The notes below the pieces were generated by a model. That model did no database searches, was not told the origin of the DNA, and saw only the letters and a program-made list of their open reading frames with translations. From the NCBI RefSeq assembly GCF_023656515.1, contig NZ_JAMOFV010000006.1:748336-812335 (forward strand): a stretch of DNA of 64,000 nt, written 5' to 3'. Position 1 is the stretch's first letter; every line of letters begins with the position of its first letter. The position numbers and the translations under genes are program-made. This document shows positions 26,733 to 35,930 of the stretch, piece after piece. The stretch comes from Clostridium swellfunianum. GTDB taxonomy: Bacteria; Bacillota; Clostridia; Clostridiales; Clostridiaceae.

Positions 26733-29318
26733 TTAAGCTTTTAAGGTTTTTATTAAATCGCTGGCAATGCCTAGCTTATAGCCAGCAGACTTATAAGTTA
26801 TAGCTCCACTATTGTCTAAAGCAAACACTAATGGATATTTTCTTGGAATATCGCTATTAAGTGCCTTTGTGAAGCTATCAAGCTTAGCATAAGCTTTGTC
26901 CACAGCAAAGCTAGTATTTAAAGGCAGCTCTTTATAGCTGTTAGGGTTGAAGGAGGAAGTTAATTTATCCTCTGCTATAATAAGATATATCTTTCCACCC
27001 CAGCTGTTAAACTCATTAGCTAGCTCCTTGAGCTCTCTTAAAATATGCTTTGTAGGCTCTCTGTCAGGATCAATAAAGGCTACTACAGCACCTTTTTCCT
27101 TAAGGTTTTCATTTATATCTTCTTTTCTTCCATCCATTGCTATAAGCTCATAGTTTTCCGGAAGTTGTCCATAGATATTTATTTCGTTGTTTTCTTCAAG
27201 GTATGTTAGCTCTATAGTACTGTTTTCGTTTTCTTTTACAGTAAAGAAGGTAAATCTTACTAGCACAGTACCATCTGTAAGCCTTACTGCAGAAGTAAGC
27301 CTATACTTTCCTTCTATCACTTCTATGCCCTTTTCAAAGAGGCTAAACTCTTTTTCATAGTAGTCCAAAGTTTTAAATACTCCGTCTTCAAATCTTGCAA
27401 TAGAAAAGTTCCCATAATACTCAGGCTTTTGAGCTTCAGCTGAATCAAGCTTTAATTTTATAGTTCCTGCTGGTCTATGTCCAGTTTCATCCACTACCCT
27501 TTCAAAATCTGCATCCTTCCACTGTCCATTTTCAAGATACTGCGGTCTCTTGTCTGATGGCTCTAGTCTTGAAGGAATTCCAAAGCTTCTTGCCATAGCA
27601 ACAAACAATATGTGCCTTGATGGAGTGTCAGCTTTTTTTAGTTCAAAGCTTCCCTTTGGTGCCGCATAACCAATATAGTAATTGCAGTCATTTAAAACTT
27701 CTATATTAGTTTTTACCCATTTTACAAGCAAAGAAGGATTTGACTTAAAGCTTTTTATTTCTTTAGCTGTAAAGTTTCCTTGGAAAAATTCCTTATATGC
27801 ACCTAACATCTCATAGTTAACACGAGGACACATTATATAAGGGATAAATATTTCCTCTGAATAATCATCTTTTAAAGGCAGGGAATGTATAAGGTGATCC
27901 TTAAGCACTGGTCTAAAGGTATCTGTTGGATCTTTTTCTTTAAGACTTTCAAGAAGCTTTAAAGGCCATTCTCCAAACTTTTTTGTTTCTTCCTTTAAAA
28001 ATTCTGCAATCTCGTGACTATTTCCTTTGGCATTCTTTAAAACCTTCCATACTCTATCCTCTGAAAGCTTTAACTCTGCTGCAAGCTCCTTTGCTTCAGC
28101 TTCAGAAACAAAGGTGTTTTCAAAGGCAGTTCTTATTCTATCTTCTTCTTTTAGTCTTAAATCATTATTTTTTCTTTCTTCCTCAGTAGCTTGTGTTTCT
28201 GCTTCGTGCCTTTCTGGAGGAGGTACCATTTTAAATTCCAAAACACCGTCCTCTGGAAGCTTGTTAGATAGAAGCACCTCAAAGCTTTCACCGTCTTTAA
28301 CGCTTATCTTGTTAAAGCCCCAATTATTTCCCTTATAAGCATGAAGCATTATATCTCCATAGCCTGTTGTCACTGAAGCCTCGCCCTTAGAGTCAGTAGT
28401 AAGCTTTAAAATAGGATAGAATTGTCCAGTATTATAAAGCTCAAAATTAACTGTAGCTCCTTGTACAGGCTTTTCTTCTTCGTCTACTACTTTTACGGTT
28501 ATTGTTTTATTTGGAGCATAATTATCTAATAAATTTATTTCTGTAAACCATTCATGAGCCAAGGTAATTTCCTCAGGTCCTGGATAATTTCCTGCAACAC
28601 GAGTATTAACTAGCATTGCACGCCTTGCTGGTCCGCTAAACCATCCCATATTAAGCTTTGGTTCTGGTTCGCAAGCTCCAAGGAAATACCAATTATCCTC
28701 TGCCCAAGCCTCTACCCAGGCATGATTTGAATCACAGTGTGCCCAGCGTGGTGTATAGCATTGCCTAGCAGGTATACATAAGCTTCTTAATGCAGCAACT
28801 AATAGGGTAGACTGCTCTCCACATCTTCCAATAGCTGTTCTCATAAGGGTTAAGGGAGAAATTGTTCTAATATCACTGCCTATATATGTAGCTTTTTCAT
28901 GACACCAATGATTGATTTCTGCAATTGCATCATACATGGATAAATCCTTAATTCTTGTATAGAGCTCATCAAATATTACATCTACAAAGTTTTCTATATT
29001 TTCATTGTTAATTCTATAGGGAAGAACAAAATGTATAAAAGAATTTCCTGGTATCTTTTTTCCCCATGGCATTTTATCTCTTATGCTCAGGATTTTTCTA
29101 ACATGGTTTAGAAAAAATTCTCCATTATTGTCTGCCATATCATTTAATGGCATATAGGCAAATAAAAACTTTAAAGCAAATTTTTCTTCCTCTGTAAGGT
29201 CTTCGTTGAAAATAGAAAAAAGCTCTTTTTCTCTTTCCTTAGCTATGCTTCTCTTAAGGTTAAATTTTTGTTCAATATTTTCAACATATTTATCATCTAG
29301 GTCAAACATATTAGCCAA
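26733..29318 (-). CDS. Multidomain transglutaminase-fold protein with PNGase-like active-site layout
   Basis: Cytoplasmic protein of about 861 residues with no known exact function. Residues about 120-235 form a transglutaminase-like core: IGRCGEQSTLLVAALRSL with Cys near 165, SNHAWVEAW with His near 197, and WYFLGACEPEP where the third triad residue is expected. Here a Gly stands at the usual Asp and CE follows, as in PNGase DPCE. Residues about 270-350 look like a CnaB/peptidase-regulatory beta domain. A second, degenerate transglutaminase-like half (about 520-640) contains SRHILFVAMARSFGIPSRL. The last 130 residues resemble a thioredoxin fold without CxxC (VVAFIDPDREPTKHIL). The TTG at 29318 has AAGGAG 8 nt upstream; a GTG at 29327 would overlap the CBM9-like gene. 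Peptide:N-glycanase-like or another amidase role is inference. Confidence 0.7.
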   Translation of the reverse strand: MANMFDLDDKYVENIEQKFNLKRSIAKEREKELFSIFNEDLTEEEKFALKFLFAYMPLNDMADNNGEFFLNHVRKILSIRDKMPWGKKIPGNSFIHFVLPYRINNENIENFVDVIFDELYTRIKDLSMYDAIAEINHWCHEKATYIGSDIRTISPLTLMRTAIGRCGEQSTLLVAALRSLCIPARQCYTPRWAHCDSNHAWVEAWAEDNWYFLGACEPEPKLNMGWFSGPARRAMLVNTRVAGNYPGPEEITLAHEWFTEINLLDNYAPNKTITVKVVDEEEKPVQGATVNFELYNTGQFYPILKLTTDSKGEASVTTGYGDIMLHAYKGNNWGFNKISVKDGESFEVLLSNKLPEDGVLEFKMVPPPERHEAETQATEEERKNNDLRLKEEDRIRTAFENTFVSEAEAKELAAELKLSEDRVWKVLKNAKGNSHEIAEFLKEETKKFGEWPLKLLESLKEKDPTDTFRPVLKDHLIHSLPLKDDYSEEIFIPYIMCPRVNYEMLGAYKEFFQGNFTAKEIKSFKSNPSLLVKWVKTNIEVLNDCNYYIGYAAPKGSFELKKADTPSRHILFVAMARSFGIPSRLEPSDKRPQYLENGQWKDADFERVVDETGHRPAGTIKLKLDSAEAQKPEYYGNFSIARFEDGVFKTLDYYEKEFSLFEKGIEVIEGKYRLTSAVRLTDGTVLVRFTFFTVKENENSTIELTYLEENNEINIYGQLPENYELIAMDGRKEDINENLKEKGAVVAFIDPDREPTKHILRELKELANEFNSWGGKIYLIIAEDKLTSSFNPNSYKELPLNTSFAVDKAYAKLDSFTKALNSDIPRKYPLVFALDNSGAITYKSAGYKLGIASDLIKTLKA

Positions 29319-29323
29319 CTTAA

Positions 29324-30340
29324 TCACTCCTTCCAGGTATAGCCGTCTTCCTTAATGCATATTCTGCTTTTTCCATCAAAGGACTTTGCAGATATTTGAA
29401 ACAAACTGCTTGTTGTTTCAATATGAGGTATTATACTGAAATTGTCTTCTCCCTTTAACTTCTCAAAGCTTGTGCAGTAGCTTCCATGCTCAGCATAATA
29501 ATTTCTTTGACGGTAGTATAGCTTTCTTAGCTCCCACTTTATATTCTCGTCAGGATTCATTCTAAACTCAGTTGGTTCCTCTGCAAACACTACGAAGCCC
29601 CAAAGCTCTGGATAATGCATGTTTATAAGACCTGTTGGCGACCACACCCAATTGTCTTCAGGGTAGGGTCTTCCAGTTTCAGGATTAATGCACTTAACAT
29701 ATTTTCCATCCTTAAGCTCTGTTCTCCACTGAACTCTTGAAAAATTTATTCTCCAGTATTCTAAAGGCTTTGGTGCTCTCGTTTCTTCTGCACATTCCCT
29801 CAGTACAGTCCAAGGCATTGAAACTTCAACACTCCAGCTTATGTTTTCTGCTGCCGGGTTATTTAACTCACCCTTTATATGTACTGCAGTTTTTATTCCT
29901 CTTATATCAAAGCTGTTAACAGGCTTTCCGTTATCTCTATAGGGCTTAGTAAGAAGAAGATCCCAGATTGTATTTAATGCATTCATTTCAAACTCGTAAT
30001 AGTTATGGGTATCACCATCCGGGTCAATAAATATTTCAAAGTCGTTATCTTGGAAAATTACACAATCTCTTTCAGTTAGTGTAGCCCATATCTTGTCCTC
30101 TTCTAATTCAGCACCAAAGTATAGGTTTTCCTCATCCCACAGCATTTTAAATCTAGTTTTTTTACCTGGCTTTGGTTTTAAAGCTCCCTCAATATCAACA
30201 AATTCCTCACTCCATGAAGCCTTTTCCCAAAAGGTTTTATCAAGCCTGCCATCTATGTTTGGTTTCTCAGTTGCTTTTAAGCATATATAGTGCTTTGGAG
30301 AAAAATTTATAATTGGTTCTGGCACCCCGCTATATCCCAT
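29324..30340 (-). CDS. CBM9-like carbohydrate-binding protein, cytoplasmic
   Basis: Protein of 338 residues resembling the carbohydrate-binding family 9-like domain of glycan-degrading bacteria. KPNIDGRLDKTFWEKASW opens the domain; FKMLWDEENLYFGAELEE and FQDNDFEIFIDPDGDTHNYYEFEMNALNTIWDLLL are its core strands. SWSVEVSMPWTVL and WRINFSRVQWR follow. No signal peptide is present, which is unusual for a carbohydrate-binding module. It ends at the start of the transglutaminase-fold gene, so the two proteins are probably made together and may act as partners. It may present a glycan or glycopeptide to that enzyme; this is inference. No catalytic residues are recognised. Confidence 0.72.
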   Translation of the reverse strand: MGYSGVPEPIINFSPKHYICLKATEKPNIDGRLDKTFWEKASWSEEFVDIEGALKPKPGKKTRFKMLWDEENLYFGAELEEDKIWATLTERDCVIFQDNDFEIFIDPDGDTHNYYEFEMNALNTIWDLLLTKPYRDNGKPVNSFDIRGIKTAVHIKGELNNPAAENISWSVEVSMPWTVLRECAEETRAPKPLEYWRINFSRVQWRTELKDGKYVKCINPETGRPYPEDNWVWSPTGLINMHYPELWGFVVFAEEPTEFRMNPDENIKWELRKLYYRQRNYYAEHGSYCTSFEKLKGEDNFSIIPHIETTSSLFQISAKSFDGKSRICIKEDGYTWKE

Positions 30341-30355
30341 AAAATCACTGCCTCT

Positions 30356-31645
30356 CTAATTCAATTCAATATTATGTCCTTCGCCGCGATACAAATCCAG
30401 TTCTTCTTCAAGCTCAATTTTTATAACAGTGCTGTTTTTATCTATTGCCTCTTCAGGTACGTTTATCCAAAGGATTCCTGGAATATTAAGCCATGGTGCT
30501 CCCCCCATGCTTTCATGCTTAAGTTCTATATTGCTTCCAACAGTTGATATTCTTTTTATTTTATTTCTTAAACCCTTAACTGCAATGTCATCGTAAGGTC
30601 TATCAAAGCAGAAAAGATATAAAGTTTTTCTATCCTTTGAAACAGTAGATGGTCCATAAAAATGACCTGCTGGAAGTCCTGCTTCAGTTCCAAAAATAGC
30701 TTCCTCATGCGCATTAATCCATTCTCCAAGACCTAATAACCTGCTTTCTTGCTCTTGGTCAATAGTTCCATCCTCCATAGGTCCTATGTCTAGAAGCATA
30801 TTGCCTCCCATGCCTATGCACTCTGCAAACATTCTAATAAGCTGCCTAACTGATTTATAGTTTTTATCCCTATGTTGATAGCCCCAAGAATCATTTACGG
30901 TTACGCAGAATTCCCATGGTCCTTTAGGTCTGACAATTGGTATTCCCTGCTCTGGAGTCTTATAGTCTCCTAGTCCCCACATTCTTGAGTTTAAAACTAC
31001 ATTTGGGTTTAAGCTATGTAAAAATTCTCTTAGCTCCGGCATTTTCCACTGCTCAGAACTTTTTTCCCAGTCTCCGTCAAACCATAATAAATCAACAGGT
31101 GCAAAGTTTGTCATAAGCTCTTTTAGCTGACCTCTGTGGAATTTCAAAAATCTTTCCCAAGCCTCAGGGTTTTCTGCTCCGCTTGGGTGAGTATATTTAT
31201 TTCTAGCAAGCTTATCTAAATTTTCTCTTTCATCTTCCCTGTATATTGAAGCATAATCTGGATGAGACCAATCTAAGTGAGAGAAATATAAGCCAACTTT
31301 TATTCCCTGCTCTCTCATTGCATCTACCCAAGGCTCTATTAAATCTCTCTTAGCAGGGGTTTTATTTATAACATTCAAATCGCTTAGCTTTGTATCCCAA
31401 AGGGCTACTCCATCATGGTGCTTTGTAGTAATAACAGAATATCTTGCACCAATCTTTTTAAATAATTCCGCCCATTTTTTAGGATCGTAATTTTGTGCTG
31501 TAAAACCTTCGCATTGCTTCATATAATCCTCGTAGGATATACGGTTGTGATAAAAGGACCAGGATTCTGATACACCTTTTACCGCATATATACCCCAGTG
31601 TATGAATATACCTAGCTTTGCTTCTTCAAACCATTTTTGAATCAT
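30356..31645 (-). CDS. GH29 alpha-L-fucosidase
   Basis: Cytoplasmic retaining alpha-L-fucosidase candidate of 429 residues. KLGIFIHWGIYAVKG near residue 10 is the family opening. ARYSVITTKHHDGVALWDT and LYFSHLDWSHPDY form the active-site strands. VDLLWFDGDW near residue 190 holds the nucleophile Asp. GNMLLDIGPMEDG follows. No signal peptide is visible and the protein lacks a large C-terminal module beyond a short beta domain. It sits 16 bp from the CBM9-like gene and 21 bp from GH18. Core fucose on N-glycans is a plausible substrate; linkage is unresolved. Confidence 0.92.
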   Translation of the reverse strand: MIQKWFEEAKLGIFIHWGIYAVKGVSESWSFYHNRISYEDYMKQCEGFTAQNYDPKKWAELFKKIGARYSVITTKHHDGVALWDTKLSDLNVINKTPAKRDLIEPWVDAMREQGIKVGLYFSHLDWSHPDYASIYREDERENLDKLARNKYTHPSGAENPEAWERFLKFHRGQLKELMTNFAPVDLLWFDGDWEKSSEQWKMPELREFLHSLNPNVVLNSRMWGLGDYKTPEQGIPIVRPKGPWEFCVTVNDSWGYQHRDKNYKSVRQLIRMFAECIGMGGNMLLDIGPMEDGTIDQEQESRLLGLGEWINAHEEAIFGTEAGLPAGHFYGPSTVSKDRKTLYLFCFDRPYDDIAVKGLRNKIKRISTVGSNIELKHESMGGAPWLNIPGILWINVPEEAIDKNSTVIKIELEEELDLYRGEGHNIELN

Positions 31646-31665
31646 AACTCCATCACTCCTTAAAA

Positions 31666-32745
31666 TTAAGCTATATTCTCCTTCGAGCTTTTATTTAATA
31701 CCTTATAAATTTGATTTAAAAGCTTGCCGCTGTTGTCTAGGGAATATTCCCAAAACATTATTCCTCCCAAGTCTTCATACCTTATGTAATTAGCCTTATA
31801 GGTTAAAGACTCTTCATCATCATAGGATACAAAGGTGCTGCCGTCAAAAAGATATGGAGCCTTTGAGCTGTCATCCCAATATCTTTTAAAGCTGTCATCC
31901 TTTAAATAGCTTTCAAGCATATCCTTATAATTACAAGTTGTCCCTCCTGTACTTTCTGCAAGCTGATTTAAGCCTGTACCTTCTCCAGTTACACCCTTCC
32001 ATATACGAGAATAAAAAGCTGCACCTAAGATTACTTTTTCTTTTGGAACTCCAAGGCTCAAAAGCTTTTGAGAAGCTTTATCTCCACTTATTCCATTTGA
32101 ATCAAAAGTAGGAGAAAATAAATTTGTATGATGACCTGTAATATTTGTAAAACTTCCTCTCATGTCATAGGTCATAAGATTAATAAAATCCAAATACTTA
32201 TGTATAACATTCATTTCCACATCATTTATTATTTCTTCTGCCGCTCCAATTGCGATGCTTAATATGTAGTGGTTACCACTTTTACTCTCTAGTAAATCAA
32301 GTTTTTCACGCAGGCTCTTTAGCATAAGAGTAAAGTTCACCTTATCTTCTGGTCTTGCTTTTATTCCCGCTTGATCCCAGCATGGGTACTCCCAGTCAAG
32401 ATCAATGCCATCAAAATTATTTTCTAGCATAAATTTAATTGCACTGTCTGCAAATACTTTTCTGCTTTCATCATTTAAAGCTGCATCTGAAAATCCGTCT
32501 GCACTCCAGCCACCAATAGAAATAACAGTTTTAAGGTGTGGATTTTTTTTCTTTATGCTGTTTAAAATATTTATCTTTTGAAGATTTCCAACAACAACAC
32601 CTTCTCTAATATGGGCAAAGGCGTAGTTGATATGGGTAAGCTTATCTGCCTCAATGTCATGCTCCTGCCATTCAGTGTTATCTGTTAGATAAGCCATAAC
32701 CTTATATTCTTTATTTTTCAGATTCGTCGCCGTCTCGCTGCTCAT
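31666..32745 (-). CDS. GH18 chitinase-type glycosidase, cytoplasmic
   Basis: Single-domain GH18 protein of 359 residues. KVMAYLTDNTEW begins the barrel, LKTVISIGGWSADGFS is the SxGG motif, and FDGIDLDWEYP near residue 115 contains the catalytic DxxDxDxE. NLMTYDMRGSF and GGIMFWEYSLD are the conserved late strands. There is no signal peptide, which is unusual for a chitinase. The context of GH130, GH38 and fucosidase suggests cleavage of a GlcNAc-GlcNAc bond in imported N-glycan or chitobiose-containing fragments. An endo-beta-N-acetylglucosaminidase role is possible, but the motif is chitinase-like. The ATG has GGAG 8 nt upstream. Confidence 0.9.
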   Translation of the reverse strand: MSSETATNLKNKEYKVMAYLTDNTEWQEHDIEADKLTHINYAFAHIREGVVVGNLQKINILNSIKKKNPHLKTVISIGGWSADGFSDAALNDESRKVFADSAIKFMLENNFDGIDLDWEYPCWDQAGIKARPEDKVNFTLMLKSLREKLDLLESKSGNHYILSIAIGAAEEIINDVEMNVIHKYLDFINLMTYDMRGSFTNITGHHTNLFSPTFDSNGISGDKASQKLLSLGVPKEKVILGAAFYSRIWKGVTGEGTGLNQLAESTGGTTCNYKDMLESYLKDDSFKRYWDDSSKAPYLFDGSTFVSYDDEESLTYKANYIRYEDLGGIMFWEYSLDNSGKLLNQIYKVLNKSSKENIA

Positions 32746-32784
32746 AGCTGTTCTCCATTCTGTTTTAATTTTACAAGAAATTCT

Positions 32785-33786
32785 TTATTTTTCAAACATA
32801 TTAAATATGGTTTTATTAGTTCCTACTACTCTTTTGTTATCATTTTTTATATCTGCTGGAAAGCTTTCTTTTAGCCTTTTTATAGTTTCCTTATTTTTAT
32901 ATCCAATCTGCTCAAGTATGGAAATCACTATAAAAGGCCACTGTTCTTCTGCACCATCCATAACCTTGATGGCAAATCCCAGCCTTTCCTCTCTAAGAGC
33001 AAAGCAATATACTCCTTTTGCCCCGCCTTTTGCAACTATATTTTTATCCATAAGCAAAATAGAACATATCCTATCAGTTCCGGCAACCATCTCATAGTTT
33101 TCATTCATAACCCTTGTAATCTTCTCAACAGCTTTCCTTACCTCTATGTCCTCAATCAAGTCTGGGCAAGCCATTTTTAAATAAGCCTTTGCTAGATGCT
33201 TCAGCGGAACTGCAAACACTGGCACTCCACATCCATCTACACCTATTTTTATATTTTCCTTAGGATATTCCGTCATTAAAGAAATATAATTAAGTATTTC
33301 TTCTTGAGCTGCACTACCAATTTCAAAATAGTTGCCAATATCAATTCCAAGCCCAAGGCAGAGAGTTATAATTCCAAGATGTTTTCCTGAACAGTTGTGA
33401 TAAATACGTCTTCTGCTTTTATTTTCTCTTATTAAATTTTCTTTTGCAGCCTCCCCTAAAGGATAGGTTGGAAGGCATATTAAAGCTTCTTCATTTATAC
33501 CTAATTTAACAATGATACTTTCTATTGCTTCAACATGAAAAGGTTCTGCCCTGTGTGAAGCTGTCATCACTGCAAGTTCTCTATCTGTAAAGCCATATTT
33601 TTCATAAAGCCCTTCCTTAACTATAGGAATAGCTTGAATAGGCTTAGCAGAAGATCTGAAAAAGGTTAAAAACTCCATATCTCCTACTGAATATTTAATT
33701 CCATCATCTGATATACCGCAAATATGCCCTCTATGAACACATTCAAGTATGTCGCCTCTATATTCTTCAACAAGTATTTTATCCAT
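32785..33786 (-). CDS. L-asparaginase II family protein (AnsII/PF06089 type)
   Basis: Cytoplasmic amidohydrolase candidate of 333 residues. EEYRGDILECVHRGHI opens the family; FFRSSAKPIQAIPIV, ASHRAEPFHVEAIESIL-like, YHNCSGKHLGIITLC and VDGCGVPVFAVPL are the conserved blocks of the rhizobial asparaginase II group, distinct from the AnsA/AnsB fold. GTDRICSILL appears in the C-terminal third. It lies between GH18 and GH130 in the same direction. In this operon it may hydrolyse Asn, or possibly a glyco-Asn derivative, left after glycan removal. That is inferred from position; plain asparaginase activity is the conservative reading. Confidence 0.85.
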   Translation of the reverse strand: MDKILVEEYRGDILECVHRGHICGISDDGIKYSVGDMEFLTFFRSSAKPIQAIPIVKEGLYEKYGFTDRELAVMTASHRAEPFHVEAIESIIVKLGINEEALICLPTYPLGEAAKENLIRENKSRRRIYHNCSGKHLGIITLCLGLGIDIGNYFEIGSAAQEEILNYISLMTEYPKENIKIGVDGCGVPVFAVPLKHLAKAYLKMACPDLIEDIEVRKAVEKITRVMNENYEMVAGTDRICSILLMDKNIVAKGGAKGVYCFALREERLGFAIKVMDGAEEQWPFIVISILEQIGYKNKETIKRLKESFPADIKNDNKRVVGTNKTIFNMFEK

Positions 33787-33827
33787 CTCTAATCAACTCC
33801 ATAGCATTAACTGTGTTAATTGCAGTA

Positions 33828-33860
33828 TAAGACTGACAATAGTGATTGTCAGTCTTATTT
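33828..33860 (-). other. Intergenic hairpin between GH130 and asparaginase genes
   Basis: ATAAGACTGACAAT and ATTGTCAGTCTTAT are perfect complements around a short loop. The T-run is on the plus strand, the wrong side for minus-strand termination. It therefore looks more like a stability or processing stem in the operon mRNA. Confidence 0.55.
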
Positions 33861-33882
33861 TTTTAGAAAAAATTATATACTT

Positions 33883-34869
33883 TTATAGCTTAGAATTATT
33901 TTTAATAAAGTCTATAAGCTCATCAACATGAGTATATGCCAAGCCTGTTACAGTATCTGCAGCACCATAGTAGATTGCAATTTTTCCTGTATCAGCATCT
34001 GCAAGTGCAGCGCATGGGAATACTACGTTTGGCACATCACCAACACATTCGTATATGGTTTGAGGGGATATTATATATGGTTCAGTTCTATATAGAACCT
34101 TCCATGGTTCATTAATATCCAATAGTGCAGCTCCTGCACTGTAGACATAACCATTACAGGAAGTTAACACGCCATGATATATAAGCAGCCAGCCTTCGGA
34201 GGTTTCTATTGGAACTGGACCTGCACCTATCTTGGTGCTTTGCCAGCTGCCTCTTTTGCCCATAACATGTCTATGGTGTCCCCAGTACTCCATGTCTGGA
34301 CTTTCACTGTAGAATATATCACCAAAAGCTGTATGGCCTGTGTCGCTTGGTCTGCTTAACATTGCATATTTTCCATTAATCTTTCTAGGAAATAGTACAC
34401 CATTCCTGTTATATGGAAGGAATGCATTTTCTAGCTGATGAAACTCTTTAAAATCATAGGTATATGCAACTCCAATAGTTGGTCCATGGTAGCCATTGCA
34501 CCATGTAACATAATATCTATCCTCTATAAAACATACACGAGGATCGTAAGCATATACAAAGTTTCCAATTTCTTCATTATCACATTTAAACTTAATTGGT
34601 TTTTCATCTATGTTCCAGTTAATTCCGTCTTTACTTTTTCCACTATGCACAAGCATTTCTCTGCGCTTATCATCACATCTGAAAACTCCTGCAAATTCAC
34701 CTTCAAAAGGAACTACCGCACTGTTAAATATACTGTTTGAGGTAGGTAAAAGATCTCTTGGAATTATAGGATTTTGACTATAACGCCATACTACATCCTT
34801 GCAGCCAGCTGGTTTCTCCTCCCACGGTATATTTGGAATTGATTGCCCTATTATTTTATATTTTGACAT
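33883..34869 (-). CDS. GH130 beta-mannoside phosphorylase
   Basis: Cytoplasmic inverting phosphorylase candidate of 328 residues, splitting a beta-mannoside with phosphate to give mannose-1-phosphate. The five-bladed beta-propeller motifs are clear: [86 protein letters not shown] and [29 protein letters not shown] includes the expected catalytic-site Asp. The ATG at 34869 (AAGGGGAAAG upstream) is chosen; the longer open frame runs into a hairpin region. With GlcNAc-specific neighbours, a GH130_2-type mannosyl-N-acetylglucosamine phosphorylase of N-glycan breakdown is likely; mannan-oligosaccharide use is the alternative. Confidence 0.88.
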   Translation of the reverse strand: MSKYKIIGQSIPNIPWEEKPAGCKDVVWRYSQNPIIPRDLLPTSNSIFNSAVVPFEGEFAGVFRCDDKRREMLVHSGKSKDGINWNIDEKPIKFKCDNEEIGNFVYAYDPRVCFIEDRYYVTWCNGYHGPTIGVAYTYDFKEFHQLENAFLPYNRNGVLFPRKINGKYAMLSRPSDTGHTAFGDIFYSESPDMEYWGHHRHVMGKRGSWQSTKIGAGPVPIETSEGWLLIYHGVLTSCNGYVYSAGAALLDINEPWKVLYRTEPYIISPQTIYECVGDVPNVVFPCAALADADTGKIAIYYGAADTVTGLAYTHVDELIDFIKNNSKL

Positions 34870-34902
34870 AATGTACTTTCCCCTTTTAGTAATACTTATT
34901 TC

Positions 34903-35013
34903 GCTATATAAGGTTTTAATTGTGAAACTTAACTTATACATGTCATAAAACAGGCAGCTTTAAGCCTTTTTAGGACATGTATAAGTTAATAGTTGAATTT
35001 AAAACCCTATAGG
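34903..35013 (-). repeat. 111-bp imperfect foldback between permease and GH130 genes
   Basis: TTAACTTATACATGTC and GACATGTATAAGTTAA are perfect complements (inner arms). Outward pairing continues through GGTTTTAA/TTAAAACC to the ends. AGGC/GCCT close a small apical stem. There is no clear U-run downstream, so it resembles an mRNA-stabilising or attenuating stem between importer and enzyme genes. Confidence 0.7.
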
Positions 35014-35029
35014 ATTTTATACCTAACTA

Positions 35030-35917
35030 TTAACCCTTTACAGAACCTACCATAGTACCTTTTACAAAGTACTTTTGTACAAATGGATACACTACTAATA
35101 TTGGTATAGTTGATACCATAATAGTTGCCATGGTAAGGGTTTTTTGAGAAACATCCGCTGCGTTTTCATTTCTAACAGTTATACCTTGTCTGGTCATAGC
35201 TTCTTGAGTATTTGTTATAATTTCTCTTAAAACCGCCTGAAGTGACCATTTATCCCTATCAAAGATATACATTATTGAAGTAAAGAAGTCGTTCCAAAAA
35301 CCTACTGCCAAGAATAGGGATATAGTGGCTAGGATAGGTTTTGATAGCGGCATTATTATCCTAAAAAATACTACCAAATCAGAGGCTCCATCAATTTTAG
35401 CTGATTCCTCCAAGCTTTCTGGAATACCTTTATAAAAGTTTTTTATAACAAGTATATTCCATACGCTTACACAGCCTGGCAAAAACAATGCCCAATAAGT
35501 ATCCAGCATATGAAGCTTCTTTAAAAGTATATATTCAGGAACTAATCCTCCACCGAAGAACATTGTAAAAAGGAATAGGTAAGTGAAGATTTTTCTTCCC
35601 GGCATATCCTTTTTAGATAGTGGATAAGCAGTCATTGCTGCTATTAATGTTCCAAGTCCAGCTCCACCTGCTGTTACTATAAAGGAAGTCTTAAGGCCAG
35701 ATAATATAGACTTGTTTCTTAAAACCATTTTATAAGCATCTACTGTAAATCCTTTAGGCTTCATGAAGGCACCACCGCTTATTGCTAAGTGTGGTGTACT
35801 AAGGGAGTACATAATAACATACCAAAATGGATAAATCATAAGTATTATTAAACTTGCCATCAAAACAACATTTACTACATGAAAGGTTCTTTCACTACGC
35901 GATTCTTTAATTGCCAT
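35030..35917 (-). CDS. Carbohydrate ABC transporter permease (LplC/YtcP type)
   Basis: Integral membrane subunit of a sugar importer, 295 residues with about six membrane helices. YPFWYVIMYSLSTP is the N-terminal signature of this permease group. ESLEESAKIDGASDLVVFFRIIMPLSKPI is the EAA loop that contacts the ATPase. PILVVYPFVQKYFVKGTMVGSVKG is the standard C-terminus. It pairs with the LplB-type permease upstream and with the binding lipoprotein. No ATPase gene is nearby, so a shared MsmX-type ATPase is probably used. Confidence 0.93.
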   Translation of the reverse strand: MAIKESRSERTFHVVNVVLMASLIILMIYPFWYVIMYSLSTPHLAISGGAFMKPKGFTVDAYKMVLRNKSILSGLKTSFIVTAGGAGLGTLIAAMTAYPLSKKDMPGRKIFTYLFLFTMFFGGGLVPEYILLKKLHMLDTYWALFLPGCVSVWNILVIKNFYKGIPESLEESAKIDGASDLVVFFRIIMPLSKPILATISLFLAVGFWNDFFTSIMYIFDRDKWSLQAVLREIITNTQEAMTRQGITVRNENAADVSQKTLTMATIMVSTIPILVVYPFVQKYFVKGTMVGSVKG

Positions 35918-35930
35918 ATATACTCACCTC

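Noticed and set aside
33828-33860. Terminator ending the GH130 transcript
   Set aside because: The T-run lies on the plus-strand side; in the minus-strand transcript there is no U-run after the stem, and the genes on both sides belong together functionally.
34870-34941. Longer start for the GH130 gene (24 extra codons)
   Set aside because: The extension runs through a foldback region and has no ribosome site, while ATG at 34869 has AAGGGGAAAG at good distance and begins at the conserved family N-terminus.
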